DNA of 64,000 nt from Todiramphus chloris collaris (taxonomy: Eukaryota > Chordata > Aves > Coraciiformes > Alcedinidae): assembly GCA_025345505.1 (NCBI GenBank), contig JANVCC010000027.1, positions 63,951 through 127,950 of the forward strand, in the 5' to 3' direction. The stretch's first letter is position 1. Each line of letters begins with the position of its first letter. Under the pieces are notes generated by a model. That model made no database searches and was not told where the DNA came from. It worked only from the letters and a program-made list of their open reading frames with translations. Shown piece by piece: positions 41,401 through 55,820 of this stretch. The position numbers and the translations under genes were made by a program.

Positions 41401-44400
41401 CTGTATGGAATTCCAGATTACACTTCTGCTTAAAAGAGCTTTGTTCTGTAATACAGAAGCAGACATAGACATCTGCCATAGGTTTTCAAAGAACAGAAAT
41501 AGAACTAATTTTTGGCATCAAGATATGAATCAAAATATACATGAAGCACACAGTTTAGTGGAAAAAAAAAAATTAATTACTAATGACTTTCCAAATATAA
41601 TCATGAGAGTTTATTCTCCTTTCATTTTTTTTTTTGATGTAGCAAATCTGGTGGATGCTAGAGAACTAACTCAAGTTAGCAACTGGTCCAGTTAGTTTTC
41701 ATTTACTCCTACTAGAACTGTGGGCTTCACAGGTAAAATGATATTGCTCAGCAGTGACTTAACGTTGTTATAAATATTTTCCAGCTTTTCAGTTCTGAAG
41801 AATTTAGGAAAACTCAGCACTTGACAAATGTATTAGATTTCCCTACCTTTGACTAACTACTTAACCCTGTCCAGTTTTAAGTAATTCTGTTATTTCAGAA
41901 TGGGTTTTAGATCTTTATCCTTTTTATCTTATTTCCACTTTGGCCCATAACTAATGTAGAATTTGCATGACATTTTTGGTAAGGTCATAGTACACAGTCA
42001 TCCACATCAGTCTGAAAGTGGGAATGGATTGCATCTGTTCTTGTTCCGGATCAGATGAGATGAATCTTCTAGAAAACAAGCCATTGATCTAAAATTCCTT
42101 TCTGTGAAATATACTGAGGTTCAATCTTTACTGTTCTTCACTGCCAACAATGTTTGGTTTTATCAACCAGATTCATTAAAGACCTTCAGAAAAATCAATT
42201 TTTCCAGATGCAGGTGTAGCTTGGTAATTTTTTCTACTATTTCTGTTTTGTTTGTTGTTTTGTTTTCTGGAAAAGTATTTCTGGAGCAAGTATATGACTT
42301 CTGTTGTCAAGTAAGCTGAGGAGGGTCGCTTATACAGGAGAGCGGGAATTGCATGAGCAAATTCTGTGAAGCACAGAGCCATCATTGCGAACAAATTTGT
42401 TGTCAATATTTTATCGTTCAAGTAAAAATGTGTTGTGGAAAAACATCTGACAAAAGTGCTTGGCATGTCTCACTAGCATTGCAGTTTAGCTTCTTGCTCT
42501 GTTTTAACTAACTGAACTATATAACAACTTCCTTCCCTTTCTATACTTGAGATAACTCGGTGCACCTTGGTAATGAAAATCAACTTTTGTATGGTTTTTT
42601 GGAATAGATTTTGAATAATCTATTGCTGAAGCTGTGTAAGAATAACTTCTTCCTAGAGACATTTTAAATAATCATCTACAATGTAATATCTGAGCTTAAC
42701 AGTTGCACTGGACTTCTGTCATTAATGTGTATGTGCACATTCGGTAACAATGGTGAGCCAATTGTGGTTTAGTTTTTTGGACAGTGGCTAATGGTGCTGC
42801 TGACATTCTTAAGCAAGCTTATTTGTCATTAACAATCAGCTATGCCCAGATTGTCCAAGTACTCTGAAATTACTTGATTTCAGCAGTGCAGCTCGGAGGC
42901 CTTGCTCTAAAACCTTAAATCAGTTTCTGTGCTGCGTAGATGTGGTAAGCACAGTTTGTTCTAGCCGCTCTTGTCTTTTATGCTTTCACTGTGCATTGCT
43001 GTACAGTGAGTTCTAAGTGTGATTCTATGTGAAGATAAAAGATTTGATAAAATTCAAGATGAATGAAGGAAGAAAGAAGTAAGAGTCTCTCTGCAGGCAT
43101 ATTTAAATTCATAATTAAGGACTGTTTCCATTACTTTCAGCTGATTGTGAATTGGATCAATAGTCTGCCATAGCAATCGGTGTCTGCAAGATATTATTGG
43201 TCAGTTCGTGTAAAAGAGTTCTGGCTACAAATAATAGCTGTAGGAAAAAAATCCAACCGTTGCCCTGATTTTTCTTCCATGCTTCCTGCCTGATCTGTTA
43301 ACACTGCCTTTTTGATCTAAGGGTTTGGAAACCTGGTCTTGCAAGGCTTGGCTTATTGTCTGCCCCTAGAAAGTTTCTTCAACATCAGTCTGTGTTGTTG
43401 GGGAAAAAAATATGTTGATGCTCTGCAAACTTCCTGATATCATAAGAAAAATGTACATCTTCGGACCATAAAATAGGCTCTGTAATTTTCATTTCAAATA
43501 TAGTACAAACTTCTTGTACGGCCTAACAGTGTGGTGACCTTTCACAGCTCATAGAGGTGCTCTTCAGAGCTGATAAATGTTGTCGGTTTTCCTCTGCTAA
43601 TACTAACTTACTTTCATTATAGTCCATTTCAGATTTATTAGGAGTTTTATAGTGTCTGCTCTAGCAGGCTGGTGGGTTTTGGTCCTGTATTCAGTCGTTG
43701 CAAGGTCTTAATTTGGTCCCCCTTTTGTTTTTATTTTTCCTGCTTTACCTTGTCACAGGTTGTTATTCTAGCAAATTGTTCATCTAGTCTGTCTTAATTT
43801 ATGCAGAGGGGTTCTGTGTCCTTGGAAATGTTCCCTCGTGCAGACTGTAAAATTCTGGAATGCTCAGTAACAGTGTTAATTCTTTTCATTACAATGAAAC
43901 ATTTTCCCTCTGCAGTGACAAGCACACCAAATGCACGTTGCACTTTTTATTTTATTGAGGATTTTTATTTGTGCACCTGTGACAACACAAAGGGTCTCTT
44001 CTTCTATAGGTTAATTTGTTTAACCTCCTCCTTTTCTGGTAAGTGTTTTGGGAGGAGGGAAGTGCCTAGAGAAGGGCTGAAAGTGGATTTGGGACATGTT
44101 TGAACAAAACCTTTCCTCTGGTGGTAGTCACTTTCTGTTATCCTTATTTCTGGGGAAATAGCATACACCCCTTGGGGGAAAACTCCAGAGTACAGATGAG
44201 TATCATGTGGAGTCACCTACATTTGTCTGTGTAGAGCAGAGCTTTATTTAGACTTTTTTTAATGCTGATCAGCAGCTAACAAAGCTCCTGACTCCCTGCC
44301 AGTTCCATGCACAATTACTCTGATCCCTGGAGTGTGGTGCTGAGGCACTGCAGCTGAGTAGTATTGCAGCATCATGCCAGAATTAACCCTGCTGAGCCAG

Positions 44401-46279
44401 CTCCAACATTTTCCCCATCTGTAGTCTGCTTATTTTCCACCCTGAAAAATCTGCTAAGTGAAAGCCGAATGTGGTCATGAAATTACCCATGTGAAATTCT
44501 TCTGGTTTTTGTGTGAATATGAACCAGTTCTGATTTTGTGTCCTAGGAGATTTCACAGGATGCTCTTTACTAATTACATTAACCTACAGATGCAGAAATC
44601 TTTTTCTACTTGTTGTTCCTCAGTTGCCAGGTCAGCTCACTATAATGTCTGATGTGCATCCAGCTTTCTTTCAGCTGATTGCCTACAAATTGGAAAAGTC
44701 AGTATCTGAATGTCATCAAATCACCTTTTCTGGACTCGGCTGAAGTCAAGAAATTTTTCTTGGGAGATGCATTTTGCAAACTGGTGGAAACAGAAGGCAC
44801 AAACAGTTCAAAAACAGCAAAGCTCATTGCCACTGATAAGCGTTCCCCTGCAATTAAACATACTGCAGGTATCTGGATTGTTGGGGTGTTTTGGAACAAG
44901 GATTTTTGAAAGAGCCATCAAAGCTATTGTGTAGATTGACAAAGTGTATCTTAGCATTTGTTTATGAATTGACAACTTAGCCTCAGAAATTTTAAACAGA
45001 ACATGGAAAATTTAAAAATGGGAATATGAATATGTAAGATGTAACTAACTAGGCAACCAGCTCTATATAGGAATAATCAGTCTGCCCTGATAACAAAAGG
45101 TTTTGAACTTGATGTAATATCTGTAGTGATAAAAAAATATTTGTAATGGTTATCAGTTCCTGAATGTCATCTCTTCCTTATGAAAGCACATTATTAAAAC
45201 AAGAAGTTAAAGATACGATTAGGCAGATTTTTAAAATCATGGTTTCATAATTATGGAGTTTTCTGATTGTTGTGTTTTGATTTATACTTCAGTCACTGTC
45301 GTAACAATGTGTCTTGCACTACTTTGACAGGACCTCCTACTTCACCTTCTGTGTCAGTTCAGTCCTTTGTCCCAACGGGTAAGACCAGTAGAAGTGTCCA
45401 TTAATGCCAGTTTTGAAGCTGATGCTCTAATAGTCTTTTGGGTGTCTGTCTGGCAAAACGACACTCACATTTCAGTAACTTTGTCTATGAGATTGTGCTA
45501 AAGTATGTCTGACTTATTCAAGGTCTTTGTCTCATTAGAATTAACCTAAGGTGTATTAATTCTGAATATGGGTAGCTCATTATTTACAAGCACTTTTGTT
45601 TATCTGTCTTCTAAAATTTGAAATATAGTATTAAATAAAATAATTGTTGCATCACAGTGAAAAGCACTGAATGGTAAGAATTGTTCAGTTTATCTTGAAT
45701 CATATTTCGTCTCTGTTTCTTAGACATTCAAAATCATCTTATTTCTGTGATAAATATACTATTGTATGGGTTTTTGCCAGTTTGTGAGTATATGCAATTC
45801 TGAAAACCAAAATATCTCTTTTGCTGTTGGAAATAGATCCATATGATGTTAAAAAGTGGCAAAAACAATTGGATTTCTCCAAAGAAATCCTTCTGCACTA
45901 GGCAAATAAATTATGGACATTGTACGTTCTTGTCTTACACTGAGTTATTGGTTCTGTCTCAACTGAATGGTCGAATGCTTTGTTGATTTTTTTAGGAATG
46001 AAATAAACTTTATCAGTTGTAATCCATCATTTGGAAGAATTGCTTGTAAACACTTTTGTTATACAACCATCTAAAAAGTAATAGTTCTTGCAGTCTTAAA
46101 ATATGCTTTAAGAAGCATTTATTTCATACTGGTAGTCCGAAAGTATAACTGTGAGCCTTGTCTGTAGGTGTATTTAAACCCCCAGATCAAAGAAATGTTG
46201 AAAAGTAAGTTTTACATGCTTTCTGCATTTCAGAAGGCAGACTGCATGATTTTAAACTGCATGGGTCCAGTTGAGAATC

Positions 46280-46960
46280 ATTGCTTGCTTTCAGCAGATT
46301 TTCCTGTGTTCTGAAAAAAAGGAAACTAATCGGTACCTCGGGGTCGTAGCTGTTTGAATCATCCATGCCTTACACAATGCACGTGCAAAGCAATTAAATG
46401 CTATCGGTGTGAAGTCTGTTAATGTAGCCATGTTGGAAGACCTGGGGAAGAACCTAAAATAGTAAGGTCTAATAATAGAGAACCTACGATAGAAAGACAT
46501 AATACTGGTGAACAATTCTTTACCAAGAGGGATTCCTAAATGGCGTAGGGATCTTTTGGTATTGCATAAGGTAACCTTTACATACGGACACTGCGTAGGG
46601 TTGCATCACTTTTTGTAGTCTCGCCTTTATTCACAATTTAGCGAGGCTGTTGTCCTTGATGCTTCTCCGCTTCTTCGGCAGGAGTACCACGCCTGCCTCA
46701 GCTCTCTGAAGTAAAACTGTTACCAGTCTGGTTGGCCACAGATCTTTAATTGAGTCAACAGCAAATTAATTCCAATGGTTGAATCTGTCACCTATCAGCA
46801 AAGAGGATCCGTGACAAAAATCCCGCTGATAATAGCTGGAAAAGGAACTCTTCTCATCATCTGGAGAGAATTACAGCCTTAAGAGCAGTATCGACTCCTC
46901 ACCTATCGTGCGTGCCAACACAAGAGGGGATGCCCATTCCCGTTGTCCTTCAGCCTAGGT
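46280..46960. mobile_element. CpG-dense block of probable mobile origin
   Basis: Within the CpG-poor intron this stretch is clearly richer in CpG (CCTCGGGGTCG, ACGGACACTGCG, TCTCGCC, TTCTCCGC, ATCGTGCGTGCC). The - strand holds AATAAAGGCGAGAC (near 46,620-46,633), which looks like an LTR polyadenylation signal. No TG...CA ends, duplication or sister copy was found in the window. A young antisense LTR is the best guess. Confidence 0.35.
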
Positions 46961-49079
46961 AAGGCTGACAGTTGCTGTTAGCAACTGTGGGTGAAGTCCT
47001 CTCCTGTTGGCCTGCTGCTGCACAGCTACTGTCCCAGCGGAGCCAGAGGATGGATGGGGGTAAAAATACCTCACCAATTGTACCAATTCAATGGTTCACA
47101 GAAGATTTCAGTCAAGGAAATGTTTTCAGCTGTAGACACAAAATCTTACCTCATTACAATGACACCTGCAGCTTTTCTTCCCAGTCTCCTGAAATATCCT
47201 TATGACATTATTTGTATTTTACAGCTGTTTGAGATGTGCACAGTTAGTAAAGCAAGTGCAGTGTAACAGTAGCTCATTCTCACATTGCTGCCTGCAGGGA
47301 AAGAAAAAAAAGGTATTTAATTTTACAAATGAATGAATAATTAAGATTTCAAATGTTTAACCATTAAATCTTCAATCTGCTGATTTCAGCAGTGACAGAA
47401 ATTTTGCGCATATGCTTGATTCTGCGGAGATAATTTATTTCCATCTGCCATTGAAGAAACTTGATGGGATCGAATATCATTCATCGTAGATTGAAGAAAC
47501 TTGAGGGCATGCTCACTTAAATAAAGATTTAAAAAAAAGACAACCTTTGAAGTTGCTTTGGTTGCTAGAAGATCTGTGCTTGACAGAAGGGGTAAACAAG
47601 TGCATATAGGAAGATATTTATCAAATATTTTTATTCTTTAAGTCGTAATCTCTGGACAAGATTAAAACCACTTCCACATGGTGATTTTCCCATTGCTGTT
47701 GCTGATTTTTGCACTTGGTTCCACAGCTGCTAAAACAACTTTTCAATTCAATTTTGTTACTGTCCTTTTATGCAACCTTTTTTTTGTGCAGGAAAATTAA
47801 GTAGTGTCCTGATCCCAACTGAAACAAATGAATGGCACTAAAAAGACTTCTTGGGTTTAGTGAATAAACCCTATAAAACACTACACAGCTTACAAATAAT
47901 GTGATAATATTGGGCAGATGAAAATTGCATTTATAAAATTCATCTAATAAGCATTGTGGTGATTATCAATGTTGGATGTTTGTAAAGGAGTCCAGCTGAT
48001 ATTGAAGAAGGTAATGTGGGACAGGACTGAAGAAATTGCCAGAAACTATAAGAAAAATCTTAAGATGAAATTGTTTTCCAGAACCTTGTTATATACTGTC
48101 ATAACAAATAAATATTCTTTTTTATTGTTTCAGAAGGTGTATGTACTTTTTTTTTTTTAATTAAATTAAGTAGCATCTTGAAACATAGCGTATTTTCTGA
48201 AAAACTAAGTTCTACCAGAGGGGAAAAGTTAATGAGAACTTTCTGAAGCTGGTCAGCTCATGACCGGAGACTGCTAAATGCAGTGTTGTCTTGCACATCT
48301 TGTTAGGAAAAGTGAGTCTTCAGTTACCCCTTCTATCAGACTATCAGGATTTGATTTCTCCTGCATGTATGGGTTCATATATCTGGATCAACTAATTAAT
48401 TAAATGATCTAATAATGGAAATCAAGCCATCAAAGCAATACTGACCAACCTTGGCTAATGTTGTCTGGAATTGTGCTTGTTACCCCATATTTGTTGACAA
48501 GCAGTAAAAGGAGGGGTTATTTTGTGTACCTTCAGTCCTCAAAAAGCAGAATTATAAGTCTTTATATGTAAGAACTAAATATGACAGCAAAGCTTTTGGA
48601 TAGTCTTTTTCCCAACACACATATTCATCTTTGTCTTTTTCTGTCAGCTGACTGTTCATTTTGGAAATCCATTTAGGAGATAAACACTGTTAAATATAAA
48701 TAGAGAAATGATTTTTGTGAGGTAAACTATTGGCTGTAAGAAAGCTTGCTTTTAACTGCTTCGTTACTTCTGCATATCATGTAGCCTGCAGGAATATTTG
48801 GTTTCAAAATAGGATTTATCTTTATTTTGTCTCCTAAGCTACTGATTTTTTTCCCTTGCAAATTTTTCATAGGTTACCTGAGGTAATTCTTGAGACATTT
48901 ATGCTCCAAATGTAAAATGGCCATAATAGAATTCCAAATGAAAGCTTTGAATTTGTTCCTACATATTTTATTTAACAGCTTCTCAGTTTAGGGTTGCATG
49001 TTTTGGATTCCAGCTAATTAATTTTTTAGCAGTCTTTAAGGATGTAATGCAGCATATGAAGCTCTTGCATTTAGGCTTT

Positions 49080-49140
49080 CTTATAGTAGATATTGGACTT
49101 GATAATCTTGGAGGTCTTGAGTCTGTGATTCTGTGATATT
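49080..49140 (+). mobile_element. CR1 tail fragment
   Basis: The words AGATATTGGACTTGATAATC, TTGGAGGTCTTGAG and TCTGTGATTCTGTGAT match the last 60 bp of CR1 with its short terminal repeat. Confidence 0.65.
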
Positions 49141-52100
49141 TTCAGGTATAATAGCTGCAAAGGAAAATGTGACTTTTCTTTTTTTTTCCCCAAAGCTTCC
49201 TTCAGGTAGTAGTTTAAGAACTTTAAAAGTTCTTTTGGCTGTAGACTCCCTTACAGATCACAACAGTCAGGGAAGTGTATCCTCCTTGGGTCAGATAGTT
49301 TTAGGTTGACAGTGTAAAATATACTCTAAAACTCATATTCATGTGGAGAGCTGTTGAAGCTGATAGATCTTCTGAAGGGGCGGAGTTTGCATAGCCTGTC
49401 ATATTTGGGTCATTTAAGCTCACTGCAGTAACTTCCCAAGACCATCATTTTCTAGTAATCCTGCTTGTAATAATTTGTAGATGTTGTTGTAGCATCTAGA
49501 AAATAAGCCGTGAATGAGGATCCTGCAGTACTTGACCAAACACCGAAGGAAAGAATGATTCCTCTGTGAAAGAGATTCCAGTTTGTGACAAAGAGACCCA
49601 GCCGTATTTGTTCCGTGACTGTTTCATCATGATAATGGGCGGGGAGAAGTTAAAACCTTGCTAAATATGACATGAGCATGAAATGTTTTTGCCTGTCTTC
49701 CAAAGTTACTGGGACAGCTGCCTGTCTCCAGGCAGCCCTCTCGCCCTATCTCCCTTCTGCCGGTCTCCCCCCCCTACAATACAAGCATAGGATTTTGAAG
49801 GTAAATGGTCTCTTTAGTAAGACTTTGTCAAATTCTCAAGCAGTGAGAATGGCACAACTTTACAGATGACATTTAAGTTGAAATAACTATTTGAATACCT
49901 ACAGTAGAAGAGTCCTCGCACAAAGAGTATGTGAGTTGAACAAATCCTATTTCAGTTAACCTGGCATGACTTCTGAGTGTGGTCAATAAACAGATTCCAT
50001 GGGAATCCTGTACGTTCCGCTAGATTTCCGTCAAGGTCTCAGAGTAGAAGCTGTTGGCCTTTCTCACACTGGGGCTTATGTTTATTCCTGTCTGTCTGTC
50101 TGACGTGTCCTCACATCGATGTGTGCAGCAGCCCTTGCAGGTGCTTGACTCCACGTATGTTGCTTGAGTCCAACTGAGCCATAAAGACTCCTAACTATTT
50201 TCTCCAAATAGAAGAATGTGCCCTTGTTCAATATACTCATCTCAGTGCTTTTTCTGTGGATGCTTTTTGGAATATCTGGTTGGGGTTTTTCCCTATTTCA
50301 ATTAATCCTGTTTTCTTGTCTTTTGTTTCCTAGTTAGCATTAACATTTAATGTGTGGTAGAAAGGGATTTAAAGCTTCAGTGTCTGAAGGCTTGAATGAG
50401 GCAGAGTTTAAATAATAGTTTGAACATAATTAAACTATTCTTTCAAAGAGATTACAATTCTAGATAATCTTTATTGCCATTGCTATGTAAAAGATGGAAA
50501 TCTGTTTCCATCTCTTCATAAATTGCTGCATATGCAAAGTTACTATATTTCAGATGTGCTTATAATAAAAAGCATTTTTTTCCCACTTTATTTAAACCAA
50601 ACTGATAATAGCTTAGACTGTCAATTTTAATTATTTTTTTTCTGAAGTATTCAGAAGTTAAGTTTTAATGTATTGTGCATAGCTTGAAATTGGTGTGTCT
50701 GATCCTTTTCTCTGGTGGTGATACACGGTGGGTCTTCTCATGATCTCTTTCTGGAGAACCCTTGTGTACTTTTGTATCAGGGAATTTCTTCAGCGATGTT
50801 GGTGCAAAGCCAGTTTTACTTTTACTGATGTAAATTTCTCCTAAGATCAGTTTTTACTGGAACACATGATGAAACTCATCTGTCTAAATGCCAACCAGCT
50901 AAGTCACTTCACATATTTGAAAACCACAACATTTTGCCCTGTAACTGGAAAAATTATCTCAGAGAGCCGTTGAAGAGTTAAAGACTCTTGGACTACGTCC
51001 GTTTTAATACCTGAAGACTCTTTCGGAGGACTGTGAATTCTGCTAGACACATATGTAAAATGTCAGCCTTTGACATTTTTGTGGCTGATGGGCTTTGTTA
51101 GCTGATTGACCTTGACTACGTAGAATGGGTTTAAACAATCCACTGAATTCCTAAGATGATGACTGTATTTACTGTTTTTTTCCATAGTTTACTGATGTTG
51201 CAAGCTAGTTTAATGTTGCCTGTCGTGGGTAGATAACAGAAATAAAAACTGAGACAAAAGTTGGTTTTGTGCTAACACATCTAAGAGGAGAGTCTCATGT
51301 GGAAGACAGATTTTGCACAGTGTTTAGCAGCTTATCTCTAGCCTTCTCTTTAGGCTTACCATTCTAGTTTTCAAAGCTCTCTGGAGGATCTACCTGGATT
51401 TTTCCAGGTAGAACAAGTAGAACCACTTTGAAGACATGCTGATTGGGCATCAAATGACAAATTGATGCCACTGCAAGGAATACTGGCAGAAAGATCTTGC
51501 AGATTCGCATCTTGCAGCATTTTATCGTAAAGTGAAATCTTAGGAAACAATTGGACTGTCTCACAAACAATCCATGTTTGTGAGGTGATTCTTAACCCTA
51601 GTGTTGATACCATAATCAGTTTGCCTTTGGAAAATTAACTGCAGTATGAAGGGCACCTCAGTGTGCATCTATCTTATGATGCTACTGGAAAAATACTGCC
51701 AAGATTACAGCTGTCAAGGCATATGGAATAGTCATCACATGCATACACATGCTATGATTTTCAACTCGGCTTTGTCAGCTGACAAAGTAGCCAACTGCTA
51801 CTTAGTCAATTATGTATTATGAAAGAAGACAGACTGTTTTCCATTTAATAAAGTGGAGAAAGGGGGCTGAAAACAAGAGACCAAGATACTAAATATACTT
51901 TTTTAAGCAAGATTATTGAAATTCTACACCTTAAAAAAAAAAAAATCTAGACCTGTTTAGTAGTGATTATATTGTATTCTTATTTAATCATGGGCTGTAT
52001 GGATACGTATTACATGCTTCCTTCTTATCTCTGTGCAACAATGTTTAAACTACTTTGAACTGCACAAAGAGTGGCTAAACAGGGGCTCTTTTAATTGTGT

Positions 52101-53668
52101 ACTCACAGTATACTTATGTTCAGCTCACAGTTCTGAGACTGAGGATGTTTCCTTTTTTCTGTGAGCTTCGAAAGTTTCTTGAAGATTAAGCCTTGAGATT
52201 TTGCTACCTTTTAATTCTGATGTAGTTATGATGTCCACCGTTCTGTCAAGATGTTTCTCGAGGCCCTTGTAGAGGACTAGAGGAACCGCAGTTATGTCAC
52301 AACCAATACAAATTCATCAGTTTTAATTTTTCATCTCTTTTTAACTGCTAATTAAATGGGAATGATAAAAGTCCTGTGAAGTACTTCATAAAACTCAGTT
52401 CTGAGAAAGTGCATGGCTGAAGCTCCACAACTACGCCCATATTCTTTTATTCTTCATCTAAACCAAACAGTTATTTTCATGTCCAGCGTATGTGGAAAGT
52501 TAGTGGTGATTCATAAGGCATAGGGTGTTCTTCAGTGCCTGACATGGGCAGCTGTAAGCAGTGCTTGTCATTAAGCACATCTGTTTCCAGTCAAACAAGC
52601 TCAAAAGAGTTTACAGTAAATAACATGTATCATAGACATTCCTATGTTATTGTGCTTGTAAAGTAGAGAGATATATTCACTAAGGGGCAAAAGTGTGATT
52701 GTTTGAAAGTGTTATCTTTTCTTTCTTGTTACTAGCTTTGCAAATGACAGTGGTTTAGGTGTGGTAAGAACAATTAAATTTCCTCAGAGTGGAATATATG
52801 CTGATTTATTAATCAAAAATGAGTTTATATGTATTTAGATTAATTGTGAAAGGATGAATAAAGAGCTTATCCAAGAGTAAACTCAGATCTAGTTCAGGCA
52901 ATGACAACATGAAAAAACTGTTGCAAATGATTTTTGAACTGGGCTTTGTTCACATGTCAACGCTTTTTATCTTCAACACTCCTAAAGGAAAAGAGAATTT
53001 CTGTGAGAATCTGCGCTGCTTGGCAGTTGGGAGCAAGCTGAAAATGTAATGAACAAACCACAGAGAAGAGCTAGGTTTTGTTCCTTCCTGGAAATTGTTC
53101 TTTTCCCTTTTTTTGTCACTTAAAATATCATTGTGCAGAGAAGCAATCTAGAAATTTTCTTCAAGAATCTCTAGGTGCCCTTCATTTGCAGGAGAAAGAC
53201 TTTAAGGAGATAAGCCTATCAGATCATAAAAATCCATACTTCTTTGATACTTCGTATGTTAAGTAGATGCAAACTCACTATATAGTTGAGTTTTAAAAAT
53301 GAAGAAGAGTCAGAGCTTGACAATGTTGTCTAATGTATCACCTGGTATGTGTGAGATGCGTCCCCGTTTGGACTGCCTTCCAAGCCTCTACCTCTTCTAC
53401 ATCACTCAGGAGAAAAACTGACATTCATCATTACTTGTCTCACAAGTTAACATGCATAATAACATTTCCTCTGTTTTCTGTCAAAAAAAGATTACAGAAG
53501 CTGAGATATACAGAAATTCTAGCCAAAGAAATAATTGTAGCTGAGGTCAATATATTTCTGTTTTGTACAAGAAAGTGTAATGTTAGGATTTGGTGTCCCT
53601 GACATCTGGCCTTTGAACTGATGGAAAGGTAAAATTTATAGTATAGACCCAAAACTTTTTTTTTAATG

Positions 53669-54451
53669 TGTCACGGTTTAGGGTCAGGACAGCCCCTGAC
53701 CTATAACAGATGCTCTCTGTTAACCCCCCTCCCTCCCCAAAGGGGCAGACAAAGCAAATAAGGGAGAGAGACTTAGCCATTAGAAAAGGAAACTAGAACA
53801 GCTTTAATAGAAATGAAATTAATAATAATAAAAATGGAATATATACAAATACATACAAAACCAGCACCGAACCCAACCCCCCTGATGGTAATTACATCCC
53901 CCTCACCACTGATGCTGTGGAGCAGGCACCGGGACAGTCCCAGACTGGGCCCAGCAGCAGATGGGAGCTGTGTTCAGGAGCTGGATTCTGGTACCAGGTT
54001 CAGGAACACACAGACTGGATCAAAGGCAGAACGGACAGAAGCCTCCTGGGGTGCTTCGAGGAAGGAACCGAAAGAGGACCTGAGCCAAGCCAAGCAAAGC
54101 TGGCAAAGCAGGCCAAGAGGGGAGAAGAGCCCCGAGACCCTTCAGATCCCTCAGCTCTATGACGAATGCGACGTTTATGGGCTGGAATCCCTCATTGGTC
54201 AGTTTGGTGTCACCTGTCCTGTCCACCTCTCCCTGCAGGTGCCGCTTTTCACTTTTTGCACCCCCCAGTGTGGTGCACAAGATCCAGCAGTGGCCTTGGT
54301 CTGCACCCCAACCCTTGGTAGTAACTCTAACCATGGGGTGTTCTCACTGCTAGGAGCAGACGCTGTGTGAACAGGTTGCTGACTTCAGAAAGTGCAGTCA
54401 GAAGCATAATTACTGAACAGAATTAGTTCTGTTTTCACTCAAACCAGGACA
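53669..54451 (-). mobile_element. Solo LTR of family D (antisense)
   Basis: This 783-bp copy runs TGTCACGG ... CCAGGACA on the + strand. It shares blocks with 24,576-25,216 and is about 140 bp longer, with extra sequence near 53,860-53,930. Flanks TTAATG and TTATGA are near-identical but not perfect. It lies 1.1 kb upstream of DNER exon 2, antisense to the gene. Confidence 0.85.
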
Positions 54452-55523
54452 TTATGATATTAATGTTACATAAAGCTTATGTAGTTCTTATGATAATTGA
54501 AACAAATATTTAATAATAAAGAATTGTGGTGCTTTGCTGAGAAATATAATAAGCAGCATTGCTTATGCAGAGAAGGACTGGACTGTTCTACAGGGAAGAA
54601 CTGGGTAACCTTTAGGACTGGAGCACTTGGGTGGAAGTTGCATGTAAAGACTGAGAAAATTTCTGCTTCCAGTGATTGGTTATCGCTTGATGTGAAGACA
54701 AATTGAGGTCACTGCCTGGCTGTCTTAGTTGGTCAGCCAATACCAGTGAGTCAGCAGTGTGATTTAGCTCTGACAAAGGCAAGCGTTTCTTAAGTATCGG
54801 CCAGGAAGTTGTTTCCCAGACAAAAGCAGCACTGATGCATTGGCAAGAGGTGGTGCTGAACCAGACTCTGGGATGCAAACCTGAGCACGTGACTGTGTGG
54901 GTGCTCTCATAGGCCCAGAAAGTCGTGCTTGCTCAGTCTCCTTGTGGAGGACAAGCCCCCTCCAGTTTCTAACTCCTGTTAGAAAGTGTTCAGGACAAGA
55001 ATAAGTCAGATTCTGAAGCTACTGGCCACCAAACAAAGCACAGGTAGAAGGCACAGATGTTTTAAAATGGAAGTTGTGTCCACAAATGGGATGTCATGAG
55101 CTGCTTCATGACCTGGTGATGGGTATGAGTTCTGTGCTTCTCCTATTTCTCTTACTTCATTACATTTCTAGGTGATTGTTGGTTTCACTGCCTAGGATAC
55201 TCTTTTAAGACTGTTTTTGAAAATTCACAAATATGAACAGTGGCCATGTTCCTACTTCATGTTTATCGCATTGCTTGAGTGTATGAAGAGTGAATTTCAA
55301 GCATTAAATGGTCTGAGAAATGTGGTTCATATAGATTAATCTATATTGTTCTTTAATCCTTTGAATTTACTTCCTTGAAGTTGCATCAGAGATTATTTGG
55401 TTCATAAATCTGTTTAGAAGATAAATACAGGAGGCTAAGATAATACTGGTTTATGGTCTTCGTAAAGTTCAGAAATAAATCGTTTATGTGCAGTAATTGA
55501 CCTGTGTGTTACGTTTTTCCCAG

Positions 55524-55820
55524 TTTGTTTCAGATCCTTGTGCTAGCAACCCCTGTCACCATGGTAACTGCAGCACCAGCGGTGATGGCTACCTCTGTCT
55601 CTGCAGTGAAGGCTATGAGGGAAGAAAATGTGAATACTCGTTTCACAGCCTTCCAGTCTCTGAACAGACAGAGTCGACGTCACCAAGACAGAGCAGACTG
55701 GTCTCGTCCACCTTGGAACCTGACGTTGTTCTTCCTCGTTCGAGGGCAACTGTGACCTTACCTACATGGCAGCCAAAAGCGGGACAGAAAGTTGTAGATC
55801 TGAAGTGGGATGAAACAGAG
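55524..55820 (+). CDS. DNER: DNER exon 2: second EGF-like domain and linker
   Basis: This exon of 297 bases encodes 99 residues (86-184 of the protein) in phase 0 at both ends. The acceptor is TTTTTCCCAG at 55,523 and the donor GAG|GTGAGA. The other AG ten bases on would break the frame, so this acceptor is preferred. The exon begins FVSDPCASNPCHHGNC and continues with DGYLCLCSEGYEG, giving six EGF cysteines at 91, 96, 101, 110, 112 and 121. A Ser/Pro-rich linker follows, ending in ATVTLPTWQPKAGQKVV and KWDETE. The linker is strongly conserved in vertebrate DNER, which makes the gene call firm. Later exons (more EGF repeats, membrane span) are outside the window. Confidence 0.95.

Larger units (their letters stand above)
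28952..55523 (+). other. DNER: DNER intron 1 (26,572 bp)
   Basis: It starts GTAAGA at the CpG island and ends TTTTTCCCAG. Beyond 29,700 it is AT-rich and T-biased on the + strand, with many T and TG runs (for example 33,240-33,440 and 40,075-40,150). This is usual for a transcribed intron. No other exon was recognised. Recognised insertions are the CR1 pieces, the 14-bp satellite, solo LTRs at 34,996 and 53,669, and a CpG-dense block near 46,280-46,960. The rest shows nothing I can name. Confidence 0.8.
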
